Assembly (NCBI RefSeq): GCF_900240945.1
Contig: NZ_OESG01000013.1
Coordinates: 2,565,622-2,629,621, forward strand
Direction of reading: 5' to 3'
Length of the DNA: 64,000 nucleotides
Source of the DNA: Mycobacterium sp. 3519A
GTDB taxonomy: Bacteria; Actinomycetota; Actinomycetes; Mycobacteriales; Mycobacteriaceae
Notes under the pieces: model-generated
Told to the model about the DNA's origin: nothing
The model's input: the letters and a program-made list of their open reading frames with translations, nothing else
Database searches by the model: none
Program-made: the position numbers and the translations under genes
Shown here: positions 19,417-29,157 of the stretch, in pieces
Numbering within the stretch: the stretch's first letter is position 1
Layout: every line of letters starts with the position of its first letter

Positions 19417-21140
19417 TCGGCGCGGCGCAGGACCGCGAACGAATGTCCGCCCAACCGGGTGGCTTTTGCCTGTACCGCGGGCTCGCCCGACGCCAAAGCC
19501 ACTTCACCGGCGACGGGGACGTCGACGGGCTCGGTGCCGAGATTGCATGCGATGGCCAACGAACCGCGGTGCATCACGATCCATCGGGCGTCCTCGTCGT
19601 AGTCGACGGTCATGTCGTCCAGCCACGGATCGGCCATGTCGGGTTCGTTGTGCCGCAACGCGATCAGCTGTTGATAGAGCCTGCGCAGCCGACCGTGCTC
19701 GCCGTCGTCGATCTCGGACCAGTCGAGCTTGGACCGCTCATAGGTGGCGGGGTCCTGCGGATCGGGGATCTCGTCGGCGTTCCAGCCGTGTTCGGCGAAC
19801 TCCCGCTTGCGGCCCTCCGCGGTGGCCCTCGCCAGCTCGGGTTCGGGATGCGAGCTGAAGAACTGGAACGGGGATGACGAACCCCATTCCTCGCCCATGA
19901 AAAGCATTGCGGTGTAGGGGGATCCGATTGCCAGCGCGGCCTTGACGGCCAGCTGTCCGAAGGTGAGGTTCTGCGACGGCCGATCGCCGGTCGCGCGGTT
20001 GCCCACCTGGTCGTGGGTCATGGTGTATGCCAGCAGCCGGGTGGCGGGGATGCTCCCGGTGTCCAGCGGGCGGCCGTGGCGCCGGTGCCGGAACGACGAG
20101 TAGGTGCCCGCATGGAAGTAGCCGTGTTTCAACGTCTGCGCCAGCGTCTGCAACGATCCGAAATCGGCGTAATACCCCTGCTGTTCGCCCGAGACCGCCG
20201 CGTGGATCGCGTGGTGGATGTCGTCGTCCCATTGCGCCGTCATGCCGTAGCCGCCGCGGTCGCGCGTGGTGATCAACCGCGGATCGTTGAGATCGCTTTC
20301 GGCGATCAACGACAACGGCCTGCCGAGTTCCTCGGCGAGCGCGTCGGTTTCGGCGGACAGTTCCTCGAGGATGTGGATCGCCGTGGTGTCGACCAGTGCG
20401 TGCACCGCGTCCAGGCGCAATCCGTCGGCGTGGAAGTCGCGCATCCACCGCAGCGCGCAGTCGATGATGTAGCGGCGCACCTCGTCGGCGTCGGCATCGG
20501 AGATGTTGATCGATTCGCCCCACGGGTTGCTGCCCGTCGACAGGTACGGCCCGAACTTCGGAAGGTAGTTTCCCGACGGGCCGAGATGGTTGAACACCGC
20601 GTCGATCAGCACGCCGAGGCCGCGTCGGTGACAGGCGTCGATGAACCGGATCAGACCGTCGGGGCCGCCGTAGGGTTCGTGCACCGCGTACCAGAGCACG
20701 CCGTCGTAGCCCCACCCGTACGTCCCGCCGAATGCGTTGACGGGCATCAGCTCGACGAAGTCCACACCCAGATCGACCAGATAGTCCAGTTTCTCGATGG
20801 CCGAGTCGAAGGTGCCCTGCGGGGTGAAGGTGCCGACGTGTAGCTCGTAGATCACCCGGCCCTCGATCGAGCGGCCCGCCCAGTCGTCGTCGGTCCACGC
20901 ATCGGTGGCGGGCTGCCACAGCTGCGACCGTTCGTGTACACCGTCGGGTTGGCGGGCCGACCGTGGATCGGGCAGCACCTTCGGGTCGTCGTCCAGGACG
21001 AAGCCGTACCGCGCGTCGGGCGCCGTGTCGACCGAGGCTCGCCACCAGTCGTCGTCGGACCGGTTCATCGGATACAGGGTGCCGTCGACGTCGAGGCGTA
21101 CTTGCTGCGGCCGCGGCGCCCACACTGCGAAATCAGTCAT
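19404..21140 (-). CDS. treZ: Malto-oligosyltrehalose trehalohydrolase
   Basis: Releases trehalose from maltooligosyl-trehalose made by TreY. It has 578 residues of GH13: an N-terminal CBM48-like part (FAVWAPRPQQVRLDVDGTLY), then the barrel with DGLRLDAVHALVD (nucleophile Asp), LIAESDLNDPR (acid/base Glu) and MTHDQVGN. VDFVELMPVNAFGGTYGWGY is typical of TreZ. ATG at 21140 overlaps the treY stop by 8 bp; an in-frame extension to 21197 lies inside treY and is rejected. It is the last gene of the minus-strand trehalose operon. Confidence 0.96.
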   Translation of the reverse strand: MTDFAVWAPRPQQVRLDVDGTLYPMNRSDDDWWRASVDTAPDARYGFVLDDDPKVLPDPRSARQPDGVHERSQLWQPATDAWTDDDWAGRSIEGRVIYELHVGTFTPQGTFDSAIEKLDYLVDLGVDFVELMPVNAFGGTYGWGYDGVLWYAVHEPYGGPDGLIRFIDACHRRGLGVLIDAVFNHLGPSGNYLPKFGPYLSTGSNPWGESINISDADADEVRRYIIDCALRWMRDFHADGLRLDAVHALVDTTAIHILEELSAETDALAEELGRPLSLIAESDLNDPRLITTRDRGGYGMTAQWDDDIHHAIHAAVSGEQQGYYADFGSLQTLAQTLKHGYFHAGTYSSFRHRRHGRPLDTGSIPATRLLAYTMTHDQVGNRATGDRPSQNLTFGQLAVKAALAIGSPYTAMLFMGEEWGSSSPFQFFSSHPEPELARATAEGRKREFAEHGWNADEIPDPQDPATYERSKLDWSEIDDGEHGRLRRLYQQLIALRHNEPDMADPWLDDMTVDYDEDARWIVMHRGSLAIACNLGTEPVDVPVAGEVALASGEPAVQAKATRLGGHSFAVLRRADQSR

Positions 21141-23337
21141 CGGTTCGCTCCAACAACGCGACCGGAGCCGCTGCGAAGAGGTCGGGTGCCGCGACACGTC
21201 CTGACCACCGGTTGCCGCTGATGCGGTCGGTCCATTCGCCGTCGGGTAGCACCAATGTGGTATCGCCCCAGCCGGTTTCGGCCAGCCGGACAGAATGCCG
21301 GGTCACCGCGGTCACTACGTCGTCACCGCGAAGAAAGGCCACGAGGTGTTCGGCGCCCGCGCCCTGGGGCAGCAGCGGCGTGTAGCCGCCGTCGACGAAC
21401 GTGTCCGGACGGTCGCGACGCAGCCGCAGGGCGGCGCGCGTCACCGTCAGCTTCGGATGTTGCGAAGCCTGCTGTCGCGCAGCGTAATCCACCGGCCGCC
21501 GGTTGTCCGGGTCGACGAGGCTGTCCTCCCACAACTCGGTGCCCTGATACACGTCGGGCACCCCCGGCGCGGTCAGCGCCACCAGCTTCTGGCCGAGGCT
21601 GTCGTTGTGGGCGTGTTCGTCGAGTCGGCCGACCAACGACGTCAGGCCGGCCCCGATCGGACCGTCCAGCACCGCGTCCAGCCACTCGTGCACGGCTTTT
21701 TCGAACGCGATGTCGGGATCGTTCCACGACGTGTGCGTCGCGGCTTCCCGGATGGCCTTCTCGGCGTAACCGTGCAACCGGTCGCGCAGCTCGTCGGTCA
21801 CCACACCGTCGACCGGCCACACGCCGAACATGTTCTGCAACAGGAAAAGCCCGGTGGACGCGTCCGGCGGGGGTGTCTGTAGCGCCCACTTGCCGACCAG
21901 CTCCGCCCACAGCGACGGCACCTGCGACAGCAGCCCGATACGGGCCCGCACGTCTTCACCGCGTTTGGTGTCGTGGGTGGTCAACGCCACCATGGCATGC
22001 GGCCAGAGCCGGGCCCTTGTCGCGGCGCGCTCGTGGAACTCCGCGACGCTGACCCCGAACCGCTTGGGCTCTCCGCCCACCTCGTTCAGCGACACCAACC
22101 GGGCGTCCCGGTAGAACAGGCAGTCTTCCATCGACTTCGCGGTCGCCGCACCACACAGCTGCTGCAGTCGCACCGCCGACTCGGTGCTGGCCGACACGGC
22201 CGACGCCACGATGGTCAGCGGTTCTGCCAATTCCGGGACGGTCGTGACTGTTTCGGCCAGCGCCTCGGACAGCACCAGCGACAGCGACCGGTAGTCGCAG
22301 CGGTAGACCGGCACCCGGCTGATCAGTTCGGCGACCGCCCTTGGGATTTCCGGGTGGTCGGTGCCCGTCGCGGAGACGATCGTGCGGTGCAGCCGCGCCA
22401 ATTCGCTTCCCAGTGTGTCGGTGACCGCTTCGGCCTTCAGCCTGCGGGCCAACACCGGCATCTCGTCGTAGTCGGCGCCGGTCGAGTTGAACAGCGCGGT
22501 GAGCGGTTCGGCGCCCGCCGGATCGAGGAACAGCCCACCGATTTCGCGCAACGCGTCGTAACCGGTCGTTCCCGCCACGGGCAGCGTCGTCTCCAGTGGC
22601 TCGTCGACGGCCAGGATCTTCTCGATCACGATCCACGCCTGCGGCCCGACCAGTTCCCGCAACCATACGAGATAGCCTGCGGGATCTGACAATCCGTCGG
22701 GGTGGTCGATCCGGATGCCGTCGACGAGGCCGTCGGTGAACCAGCGCTTGACTTCGGTGTGGGTGGCGTCGAACACCGCGCGGTCTTCCTGGCGCAGCCC
22801 CGCAAGCGACGTGATGGAGAAGAACCGGCGATATCCGCAGATGCCGTTGCGCCACCCGATCGGGCGGTAGTGCGTCTGGTCGGCGGGATAGTTCGGCGGG
22901 GCGTCGTCGTCATCGGAACCCAGCACCGGCAGCACGATCCGGCCTTGCGGATCGAGGTCCCAGTCGATGTCGAAATACGAGGCGTAGGGCGAATTCCGGC
23001 CCTTCTCCAGCACGTCGCACCACCAGCGGTTCTGGGTCGGATCGTCGACGCCGACGTGGTTCGGCACGATGTCCACGACCAGGCCCATGCCGCGTTGTCT
23101 GGCCGCGGCCGAGAGCCGCGCCAATCCCTCCGCGCCGCCGAGGGCGGGGGAGACGGTGGTGGGGTCGGTGACGTCGTAGCCGTGTGTCGAACCGTCGGCG
23201 GCGGTGAGGATCGGCGACAGGTACAGGTGAGAGACGCCGAGGTCGTCGAGATAGTCCAGCACCGCGATGGCGTCGTCGAAGGTGAAGCAGTCACCCCGCA
23301 TCTGGAGGCGATACGTCGAAAGCACTCGAGAAGCCAT
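21133..23337 (-). CDS. treY: Malto-oligosyltrehalose synthase
   Basis: Converts the reducing end of linear malto-oligosaccharides to an alpha,alpha-1,1 linkage. It has 734 residues of GH13. STYRLQMRGDCFTFDDA and VSHLYLSPILTA are diagnostic; DGIRIDHPDGLSDP has the nucleophile Asp, VIEKILAVDE the Glu and TTHDTKRGEDVRAR the third acidic residue. It lies 3 bp after the treX stop and overlaps treZ, so the order treX-treY-treZ matches the pathway: debranching, isomerisation, release. Confidence 0.96.
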   Translation of the reverse strand: MASRVLSTYRLQMRGDCFTFDDAIAVLDYLDDLGVSHLYLSPILTAADGSTHGYDVTDPTTVSPALGGAEGLARLSAAARQRGMGLVVDIVPNHVGVDDPTQNRWWCDVLEKGRNSPYASYFDIDWDLDPQGRIVLPVLGSDDDDAPPNYPADQTHYRPIGWRNGICGYRRFFSITSLAGLRQEDRAVFDATHTEVKRWFTDGLVDGIRIDHPDGLSDPAGYLVWLRELVGPQAWIVIEKILAVDEPLETTLPVAGTTGYDALREIGGLFLDPAGAEPLTALFNSTGADYDEMPVLARRLKAEAVTDTLGSELARLHRTIVSATGTDHPEIPRAVAELISRVPVYRCDYRSLSLVLSEALAETVTTVPELAEPLTIVASAVSASTESAVRLQQLCGAATAKSMEDCLFYRDARLVSLNEVGGEPKRFGVSVAEFHERAATRARLWPHAMVALTTHDTKRGEDVRARIGLLSQVPSLWAELVGKWALQTPPPDASTGLFLLQNMFGVWPVDGVVTDELRDRLHGYAEKAIREAATHTSWNDPDIAFEKAVHEWLDAVLDGPIGAGLTSLVGRLDEHAHNDSLGQKLVALTAPGVPDVYQGTELWEDSLVDPDNRRPVDYAARQQASQHPKLTVTRAALRLRRDRPDTFVDGGYTPLLPQGAGAEHLVAFLRGDDVVTAVTRHSVRLAETGWGDTTLVLPDGEWTDRISGNRWSGRVAAPDLFAAAPVALLERTDD

Positions 23338-23340
23338 GTG

Positions 23341-25491
23341 TCAGGCGGTCTTACGCAGCACAAGCAGGGACCTCGAGTGCAGCGAGATCTTCTTGCCTGC
23401 CGTGACGACCAGTTCGGTGGATCCCGTCGCGTCGGCGGTGTCGAGCACGGCGGTCCACTCCTTGGCGTAGTTGCCCTTCGGGGTCACGAAGTCCTGCGGC
23501 TTGTCGTGTGCGTTGAAGCACAACAGAAATGAGTCGTCGACGACCCGCTCGCCGCGTGCATTGGGGGTGGGGATGGCCTCGCCGTTGAGGAACACCGCGA
23601 CGCACTTGCCCAACCCGGTGCCCCAGTCCTCGGGCGTCATCTCCTTGCCCGCCGGTGTCAGCCACGAGATGTCGCGGACCTGGCCGCCGGTGCGGATCGG
23701 TTTGCCCTCGAAGAAGCGCCGTCTGCGGAAGACGGGATGGTCGTGCCGCAGCTTGGTGACGCGACGGGTGAAGTCGAGCAGGTCGGCGTTGGTCTCGCAC
23801 AGTGACCAGTCCATCCAGGAGATCTCCGAGTCCTGGCAGTAGACGTTGTTGTTGCCGCCCTGGGTGCGCCCGATCTCGTCGCCGTGCGAGATCATCGGGG
23901 TGCCCTGCGAGATCATCAGCGTGCCCATGATGTTGCGCATCTGCTTGGCGCGCAACGCCAGGATCTCCGGATCGTCCGTCGGGCCTTCCACGCCGCAGTT
24001 CCACGACCGGTTGTGGCTCTCGCCGTCGCGGTTGTCCTCGCCGTTGGCCTCGTTGTGCTTCTCGTTGTAGGACACCAAGTCCGCCAACGTGAAGCCGTCG
24101 TGGCAGGTGACGAAGTTGATGCTCGCGCCAGGGCGGCGGCCGGTGGCCTCATAGAGGTCCGAGGAACCGGTCAGCCGCGAGGCGAACTCGCCGAGGGTTG
24201 CGGGCTCGCCCCGCCAGTAATCGCGCACAGTGTCGCGATACTTCCCGTTCCATTCGGTCCACAAACCTGGAAAATTGCCGACTTGGTAGCCGCCTTCGCC
24301 GACGTCCCACGGTTCTGCGATCAGCTTCACCTGGCTGACCACCGGATCCTGCTGCACCAGATCGAAGAACGCGCTCAATCGGTCGACCTCGTAGAACTCG
24401 CGGGCCAGCGCCGCTGCGAGATCGAACCGGAAGCCGTCGACGTGCATCTCCAGCACCCAGTACCGCAGCGAGTCCATGATCAACTGCAGCGTGTGCGGGT
24501 GGCGTGCGTTGAGGCTGTTGCCGGTGCCGGTGAAATCCCGGTAGAACCGCAGGTCACCGTCCTCCAACCGGTAGTAGGCGGCGTTGTCGATGCCGCGAAA
24601 GTTGATGGTGGGGCCGAGGTGATTGCCCTCGGCAGTGTGGTTGTAGACGACATCGAGAATCACCTCGATGCCCGCTTCGTGGAACGACCGCACCATGGTC
24701 TTGAACTCGGCCACCGCACCGCCGGCGTGCTTGTTGGCCGCGTACTGGTGGTGCGGCGCGAAGAAGCCGAAGGTGTTGTACCCCCAGTAATTTCGCAACC
24801 CCAGGTCGATCAGCCGGTGATCGTGCAGGAACTGGTGCACCGGCATCAGCTCGATCGCGGTGACGTTCAACGACTTGAGGTGGTCGATGATCGCCGGATG
24901 GCCCAGCCCGGCGTAGGTGCCGCGGAGTTCCTCCGGGATGCCCGGATGGGTCTGCGTCATGCCCTTGACGTGAGCCTCGTAGATGATCGTCTCGTGATAC
25001 GGCGTGCGCGGAGCGCGATCCGATCCCCACTGGAAGAACGGGTTGATCACCACGCTGGTCATCGTGTGGCCCAGCGAGTCGATCCGCGGCGGTGTGCCGC
25101 CCGACGCCAGGTCGTCGGCCTGCAGGTCGTAGGAGAACAGCGCCTGGCTGAAGTCGAAGTCGCCGTGGAATGACTTGCCGTACGGGTCGAGCAGCAGCTT
25201 GCTTGGATCACACCGGTGGCCGGCCGACGGATCCCACGGGCCGTAGACGCGGTAGCCGTAGCGCTGGCCGGGAGTGACCGTCGGCAAATAGCAGTGCCAG
25301 ACGTACCCGTCGACCTCGTCCAGGTTGATGCGCTGCTCGCTGCCGTCCTTGGCGAGCAGGCACAGCTCAACCCGCTCGGCCACCTCGGAGAACAGCGAGA
25401 AGTTGGTGCCTGCGCCGTCGTAGGTGGCCCCGAGTGGGTAGGCCTCACCAGGCCAGACGGTCGGCACCGATGCAGGCCCCGGGGATGACAT
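23341..25491 (-). CDS. treX: Glycogen debranching enzyme
   Basis: Isoamylase-type GH13 enzyme that removes branches from glycogen and supplies linear chains for TreY. It has 716 residues: an N-terminal CBM48 module (LGATYDGAGTNFSLFSEVAE), then the barrel with DGFRFDLAAALAREF, LIAEPWDVG and VTCHDGFTLADLVSYN holding the three acidic catalytic residues. ATG at 25491 shares one base with the TGA of the upstream acyltransferase (TGATG), so the longer frame into that gene is rejected. It is also called GlgX. Confidence 0.95.
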   Translation of the reverse strand: MSSPGPASVPTVWPGEAYPLGATYDGAGTNFSLFSEVAERVELCLLAKDGSEQRINLDEVDGYVWHCYLPTVTPGQRYGYRVYGPWDPSAGHRCDPSKLLLDPYGKSFHGDFDFSQALFSYDLQADDLASGGTPPRIDSLGHTMTSVVINPFFQWGSDRAPRTPYHETIIYEAHVKGMTQTHPGIPEELRGTYAGLGHPAIIDHLKSLNVTAIELMPVHQFLHDHRLIDLGLRNYWGYNTFGFFAPHHQYAANKHAGGAVAEFKTMVRSFHEAGIEVILDVVYNHTAEGNHLGPTINFRGIDNAAYYRLEDGDLRFYRDFTGTGNSLNARHPHTLQLIMDSLRYWVLEMHVDGFRFDLAAALAREFYEVDRLSAFFDLVQQDPVVSQVKLIAEPWDVGEGGYQVGNFPGLWTEWNGKYRDTVRDYWRGEPATLGEFASRLTGSSDLYEATGRRPGASINFVTCHDGFTLADLVSYNEKHNEANGEDNRDGESHNRSWNCGVEGPTDDPEILALRAKQMRNIMGTLMISQGTPMISHGDEIGRTQGGNNNVYCQDSEISWMDWSLCETNADLLDFTRRVTKLRHDHPVFRRRRFFEGKPIRTGGQVRDISWLTPAGKEMTPEDWGTGLGKCVAVFLNGEAIPTPNARGERVVDDSFLLCFNAHDKPQDFVTPKGNYAKEWTAVLDTADATGSTELVVTAGKKISLHSRSLLVLRKTA

Positions 25492-27668
25492 CAGGGCTGC
25501 CACCAGCCGGTGGCCAGGCCGATCTGGCGCCCCAGTTCGTTCGTCATGGTGCGCATGTAGGTGGTCGAGATGTGGTGGGAGTCGCGGTACAGCAACACAT
25601 TCCCCTCCACGGCGCGGCAGATGTCCTTCCGACACACCGCATCGCTCATGTCGAGCGGCTTCAGCAACGGAAACTGCCTGACGAAGTCCAATGTCTGGTT
25701 GTGCTCTGACAGTACGTCGGATCGCTTCATGCCGCAGGAGTTCGCGTTACCGCCGCGGGCCAGACAGTCGGCGGGGAAGAACGGTTTGTTGTTACGGACC
25801 ATCCACGGGGTGTCACGCATCGCGAGGATCGGAATGTTGTTGTCGGACAACGCTTGCCAGATGCCGATGTAGAACGACGGCATCACGTCACCGGGTTTGA
25901 TGTTCCACGGCCTTGTCGACGTCGTGAACACGAAATCGGGACGATCGGCGATCAACTTCGGCAGCACCCGGTTGTTCCACACCCGGCAGCCCGGGTACGG
26001 GCGGTTGTCGCCCATCACCAACGGCAACTGTTCGGTGGTCAACGGGCAACCCATCTTCAGGTAGGTGACGACCCTGAAGTGGTGCATCTGGCCGAGCAGG
26101 TCCAACGCGGTGATCCAGTGCTCAGCATGGGAACTGCCCGCCAGCGCGATGGTGCGGGTGGCTTCCTTGTCGCCGAACGTGCAGTCGACGACGTCGCTGT
26201 TGTCGAAGTCGCTGATGCAGCCGTCGAGCGTGGTTTCCGGCAGGTCGTCCTTGGCCTCGAGCACCGTCGGGCGCATCGGCAGCTTGGGCACCTTCGCGTG
26301 ATTGATCAACGCGGTGGCGCCGGGATAGTCGCGCAGCGAAAGGTTCGCCAGCTCTTTGCCGTTCGCGCGTTGCACGGTGACGTGTTCGCGCCATCCGAAC
26401 GCGGTCGCCGTCAACGCGACGCCCAGCAGTCCGACGATCGAACCCATCACGATCGTCGGGCGGCGCAACCGGGTCCACAACGGCACGGCGGGCGCAGGCT
26501 TGGCCGCCTTCGCCGAGGCGCGGTACCGCAGCGGTGTCTCCACGTACCGCAGCGTCAGCCAGGCCAGCAGACCGGAGACCAGTAGCACCGCGGCGCCCTC
26601 GACGAAGTTGACCTTCGGCTCACCGGTGTACGACAGCCAGAAGATCAGCAGCGGCCAGTGCCACAGGTACAGCGAGTACGCCATGCCGCCGAGCGTCACG
26701 AACGGGGCGGTGGCCAGTAACCGGTTCGGAGCGGGCAGGCGCTCCGCGGTCTTCGGATCGGTCTGCCGATTGGCCGCCGACAGGATGAACAGCATGGTGG
26801 CGCCAACGGGCACCAGGGCCAGCGGACCGGGGAACTCCTTGACCCCGTCGATCAGCGCGCCGCACGACAGAATCGCCGCCAACGACACCACGGCGACCGT
26901 CGTGCGCAACCACATCGGCCAGCGCACGTACGGCACCACGGCGCCAAGCAGCGCACCCAGCAGCAACTCCCACGCCCTGGCGAAACTGTTGTAATAAGCG
27001 GTCGCCTGATCGGCGTTGTGAGCAAATATCGCGTAGACGAACGACGCGATGGTCAACGCGCTCAGTAGGAGCACGAACGTAATCCGCATGTACTTGCCGA
27101 GTCTGCGACGCAACAGATAGGCGAACCCGAAGATCAGCGCCAGGAAGCCGATGTAGAACTGCCCCTGCACCGACATCGACCAGATGTGTTGCAGCGGGCT
27201 GACCGCCTCGCCCGCGCGAAGGTAGTCCGAAGCGGTGTTGGCAAGCTCCCAGTTCTGGAAGTAGCCGAGACTGGCCAGACTCTGGTCAGCAAACGTCTCC
27301 CAGCGCGTCTCCGGCTGCACCAGGATGGTGAGCACCGCGGCGGCGGCGAGCACCACGACGAGAGCGGGCAGCAGCCGACGAACAAGTCGGGTCACTTCGG
27401 GCACGGGGGACAGCGACGTGCCGGGCTTCAGCGCGGTGCGCAGCAGGCGGCCACCGAAGAAGAAGCCGGACAACGCCAAGAAGACGTCGACGCCGCCGGA
27501 AACCCGGCCAAACCACACGTGGAACACCGCGACCAGCGCGATGGCGATGCCACGCAGGCCGTCCAAATCGTGGCGGTAGAAACCCGATTCACGCGTCCCC
27601 ATGGCGACGCGCGAGTTGGCACCCGGATCGGTGACGGCCGCAGGCCGGGCAGGAGCGAGGGTCATCAT
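25491..27668 (-). CDS. sucT: Membrane acyltransferase with C-terminal SGNH domain (SucT-like)
   Basis: A 725-residue OafA/YrhL-type protein. Residues about 30-420 form an acyltransferase-3 domain with ten or so hydrophobic segments ([20 protein letters not shown] with the catalytic His, [12 protein letters not shown]). The remainder is an extracytoplasmic SGNH domain ([19 protein letters not shown]-terminal RDSHHIS). By position it matches M. tuberculosis Rv1565c, the family of the SucT succinyltransferase that decorates arabinogalactan and lipoarabinomannan; this equivalence is from memory, not a search. Start codons at 27668 and 27665 are both possible. It is first in the operon with treX-treY-treZ and divergent from bioA. 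Confidence 0.85.
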   Translation of the reverse strand: MMTLAPARPAAVTDPGANSRVAMGTRESGFYRHDLDGLRGIAIALVAVFHVWFGRVSGGVDVFLALSGFFFGGRLLRTALKPGTSLSPVPEVTRLVRRLLPALVVVLAAAAVLTILVQPETRWETFADQSLASLGYFQNWELANTASDYLRAGEAVSPLQHIWSMSVQGQFYIGFLALIFGFAYLLRRRLGKYMRITFVLLLSALTIASFVYAIFAHNADQATAYYNSFARAWELLLGALLGAVVPYVRWPMWLRTTVAVVSLAAILSCGALIDGVKEFPGPLALVPVGATMLFILSAANRQTDPKTAERLPAPNRLLATAPFVTLGGMAYSLYLWHWPLLIFWLSYTGEPKVNFVEGAAVLLVSGLLAWLTLRYVETPLRYRASAKAAKPAPAVPLWTRLRRPTIVMGSIVGLLGVALTATAFGWREHVTVQRANGKELANLSLRDYPGATALINHAKVPKLPMRPTVLEAKDDLPETTLDGCISDFDNSDVVDCTFGDKEATRTIALAGSSHAEHWITALDLLGQMHHFRVVTYLKMGCPLTTEQLPLVMGDNRPYPGCRVWNNRVLPKLIADRPDFVFTTSTRPWNIKPGDVMPSFYIGIWQALSDNNIPILAMRDTPWMVRNNKPFFPADCLARGGNANSCGMKRSDVLSEHNQTLDFVRQFPLLKPLDMSDAVCRKDICRAVEGNVLLYRDSHHISTTYMRTMTNELGRQIGLATGWWQP

Positions 27669-27678
27669 GGTCGACGGT

Positions 27679-27719
27679 TAATCTACCCAAGATCGGCTGC
27701 CGCCTCATGCCGCAGCCGA
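27679..27719 (+). promoter_or_regulatory. Predicted bioA promoter and 5'-UTR hairpin
   Basis: TAATCT (27679-27684) fits a -10. About 8 nt later a hairpin begins, with perfect 8-bp arms TCGGCTGC (27693-27700) and GCAGCCGA (27712-27719) and an 11-nt loop. The stem core TCGGCT/AGCCGA is the same as in the bioF leader repeats. There is no BioQ-type TGAAC palindrome here. Confidence 0.4.
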
Positions 27720-27749
27720 CCGGTCGCAGCCACCGAGCAAAGGATCAGG

Positions 27750-29051
27750 GTGGTTTTACAGAAGGCGTTGACCCCCGCGGAGATCAGCGCGATCGACGCC
27801 GCGCACGTCTGGCACCCGTACAGCACCATCGGTGCCGAGGCGCTGGCCCCGGTGGTGGCGGTCGGCGCCAAGGGCGCCTGGTTGACACTGATCGACGACG
27901 GTGAGCGGATCGAGGTGCTCGACGCGATGGCGTCCTGGTGGACCGCGATCCACGGCCACGGACATCCCGCGCTGGATGCGGCGATCACCCGCCAACTGGC
28001 GACGATGAACCACGTCATGTTCGGTGGGCTGACGCACGAACCGGCCGCCCGGCTGGCCGAGCTGCTGGTGCAGATCACGCCTGACGGGCTCGACACGGTG
28101 TTCTTCAGCGACTCCGGTTCGGTGTCGGTGGAAGTCGCGGTCAAGATGGCGCTGCAGTACTGGCGCAGCATCGGACGTGGCGACAGGCATCGGCTGATGA
28201 CGTGGCGCGGTGGCTACCACGGCGACACGTTCACACCGATGAGCGTGTGCGACCCGGACGGCGGCATGCACCAGTTGTGGACCGACGTCCTGGCCCGCCA
28301 GGAGTTCGCACCCCAGGTGCCCACCGACTACGACGACGGCTACGTCGCGGCGTTCGAGAAGCAGTTGGCCGAACACGCCGACGAACTCGCCGCGGTGATC
28401 GTCGAACCCGTCGTGCAGGGCGCGGGCGGGATGCGGTTTCACGACCCCCGGTATCTGGTCGATCTGCGCGCGATCTGCGACCGCCACGGTGTGCTGCTGA
28501 TCTTCGACGAGATCGCCACCGGCTTCGGCCGCACGGGTGAGCTGTTCGCGGCCGATCACGCGGGGGTGCGCCCCGACATCATGTGTGTCGGCAAGGCGAT
28601 CACCGGCGGTTACATCACGCTGGCCGCGACGCTGTGCACCCGCGACATCGCGGACACGATCAGCACGCATGAGCCCGGTGCGCTGATGCACGGTCCGACG
28701 TTCATGGCCAACGCGCTGGCGTGCGCTGTCGGTGTGGCCGCGGTCGAGCTGCTGGTCGAACAGGATTGGCGGGCAAGGGTTTCCACGATCGAGGCAGGGT
28801 TGCGGCAGGGGCTGGCCGGCGCGGCGGACCTGCCTGGGGTCGCCGATGTGCGGGTGCTCGGGGCGATCGGGGTGCTGGAGATGACCAAACCGGTCGACCT
28901 GCGCATCGCGACACCCGCGGCGCTGCGGCACGGCGTCTGGCTGCGCCCGTTCCGCAATCTGATCTACGTGATGCCGCCCTACATCTGCACCGATGCCGAG
29001 ATCGCGCAGATCACCTCGGCGATGTTGGGCGTCGCCGATGCGCTAACCTGA
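27750..29051 (+). CDS. bioA: Adenosylmethionine-8-amino-7-oxononanoate aminotransferase
   Basis: PLP enzyme that makes 7,8-diaminopelargonate from KAPA, using S-adenosylmethionine as amino donor. It has 433 residues: [10 protein letters not shown] (substrate-binding Trp/Tyr region), [29 protein letters not shown], and the PLP Lys in CVGKAITGG (Lys282). GTG at 27750 has AAAGGA about 6 nt upstream; the longer upstream frame overlaps the divergent acyltransferase gene and is rejected. It is separated from bioF by about 105 bp that hold the bioF promoter and repeats. Confidence 0.96.
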   Translation: MVLQKALTPAEISAIDAAHVWHPYSTIGAEALAPVVAVGAKGAWLTLIDDGERIEVLDAMASWWTAIHGHGHPALDAAITRQLATMNHVMFGGLTHEPAARLAELLVQITPDGLDTVFFSDSGSVSVEVAVKMALQYWRSIGRGDRHRLMTWRGGYHGDTFTPMSVCDPDGGMHQLWTDVLARQEFAPQVPTDYDDGYVAAFEKQLAEHADELAAVIVEPVVQGAGGMRFHDPRYLVDLRAICDRHGVLLIFDEIATGFGRTGELFAADHAGVRPDIMCVGKAITGGYITLAATLCTRDIADTISTHEPGALMHGPTFMANALACAVGVAAVELLVEQDWRARVSTIEAGLRQGLAGAADLPGVADVRVLGAIGVLEMTKPVDLRIATPAALRHGVWLRPFRNLIYVMPPYICTDAEIAQITSAMLGVADALT

Positions 29052-29061
29052 ACACCGTTCA
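29044..29061 (+). promoter_or_regulatory. bioF promoter -10 and BioQ-type operator
   Basis: TAACCT at 29044-29049 fits a -10. The perfect 13-bp palindrome TGAAC-ACC-GTTCA (29049-29061) overlaps its last base and the expected transcription start near 29056. TGAAC half-sites spaced by 3 bp are the published BioQ recognition pattern in actinobacteria, and the bioQ gene is at 34663 with the same box in front of bioB. Confidence 0.75.
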
Positions 29062-29130
29062 ATTGTCGGCTCAGCCGACGCGTTCAATTGTCGGCTCAGC
29101 CGACGCGTTCAATTGTCGGCTCGGCCGACG
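29056..29130 (+). repeat. Three tandem 25-bp repeats in the bioF leader
   Basis: Units at 29056-29080, 29081-29105 and 29106-29130. The first two are identical and the third differs by one base (A to G in the loop). Each begins CGTTCAATT (half of the BioQ box) and contains the perfect inverted repeat GTCGGC-N3-GCCGAC (29065-29079, 29090-29104, 29115-29129). The loops are TCA, TCA, TCG. A degenerate fourth start, CGTGCAAG, follows at 29131 before the SD GGAGG. Confidence 0.9.
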
Positions 29131-29157
29131 CGTGCAAGTCCGTCCGGAGGTGACCAG

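Noticed and set aside
29056-29130. CRISPR-like array at bioF
   Set aside because: The 25-bp units are directly adjacent with no spacers, there are only three, and no cas genes are present.
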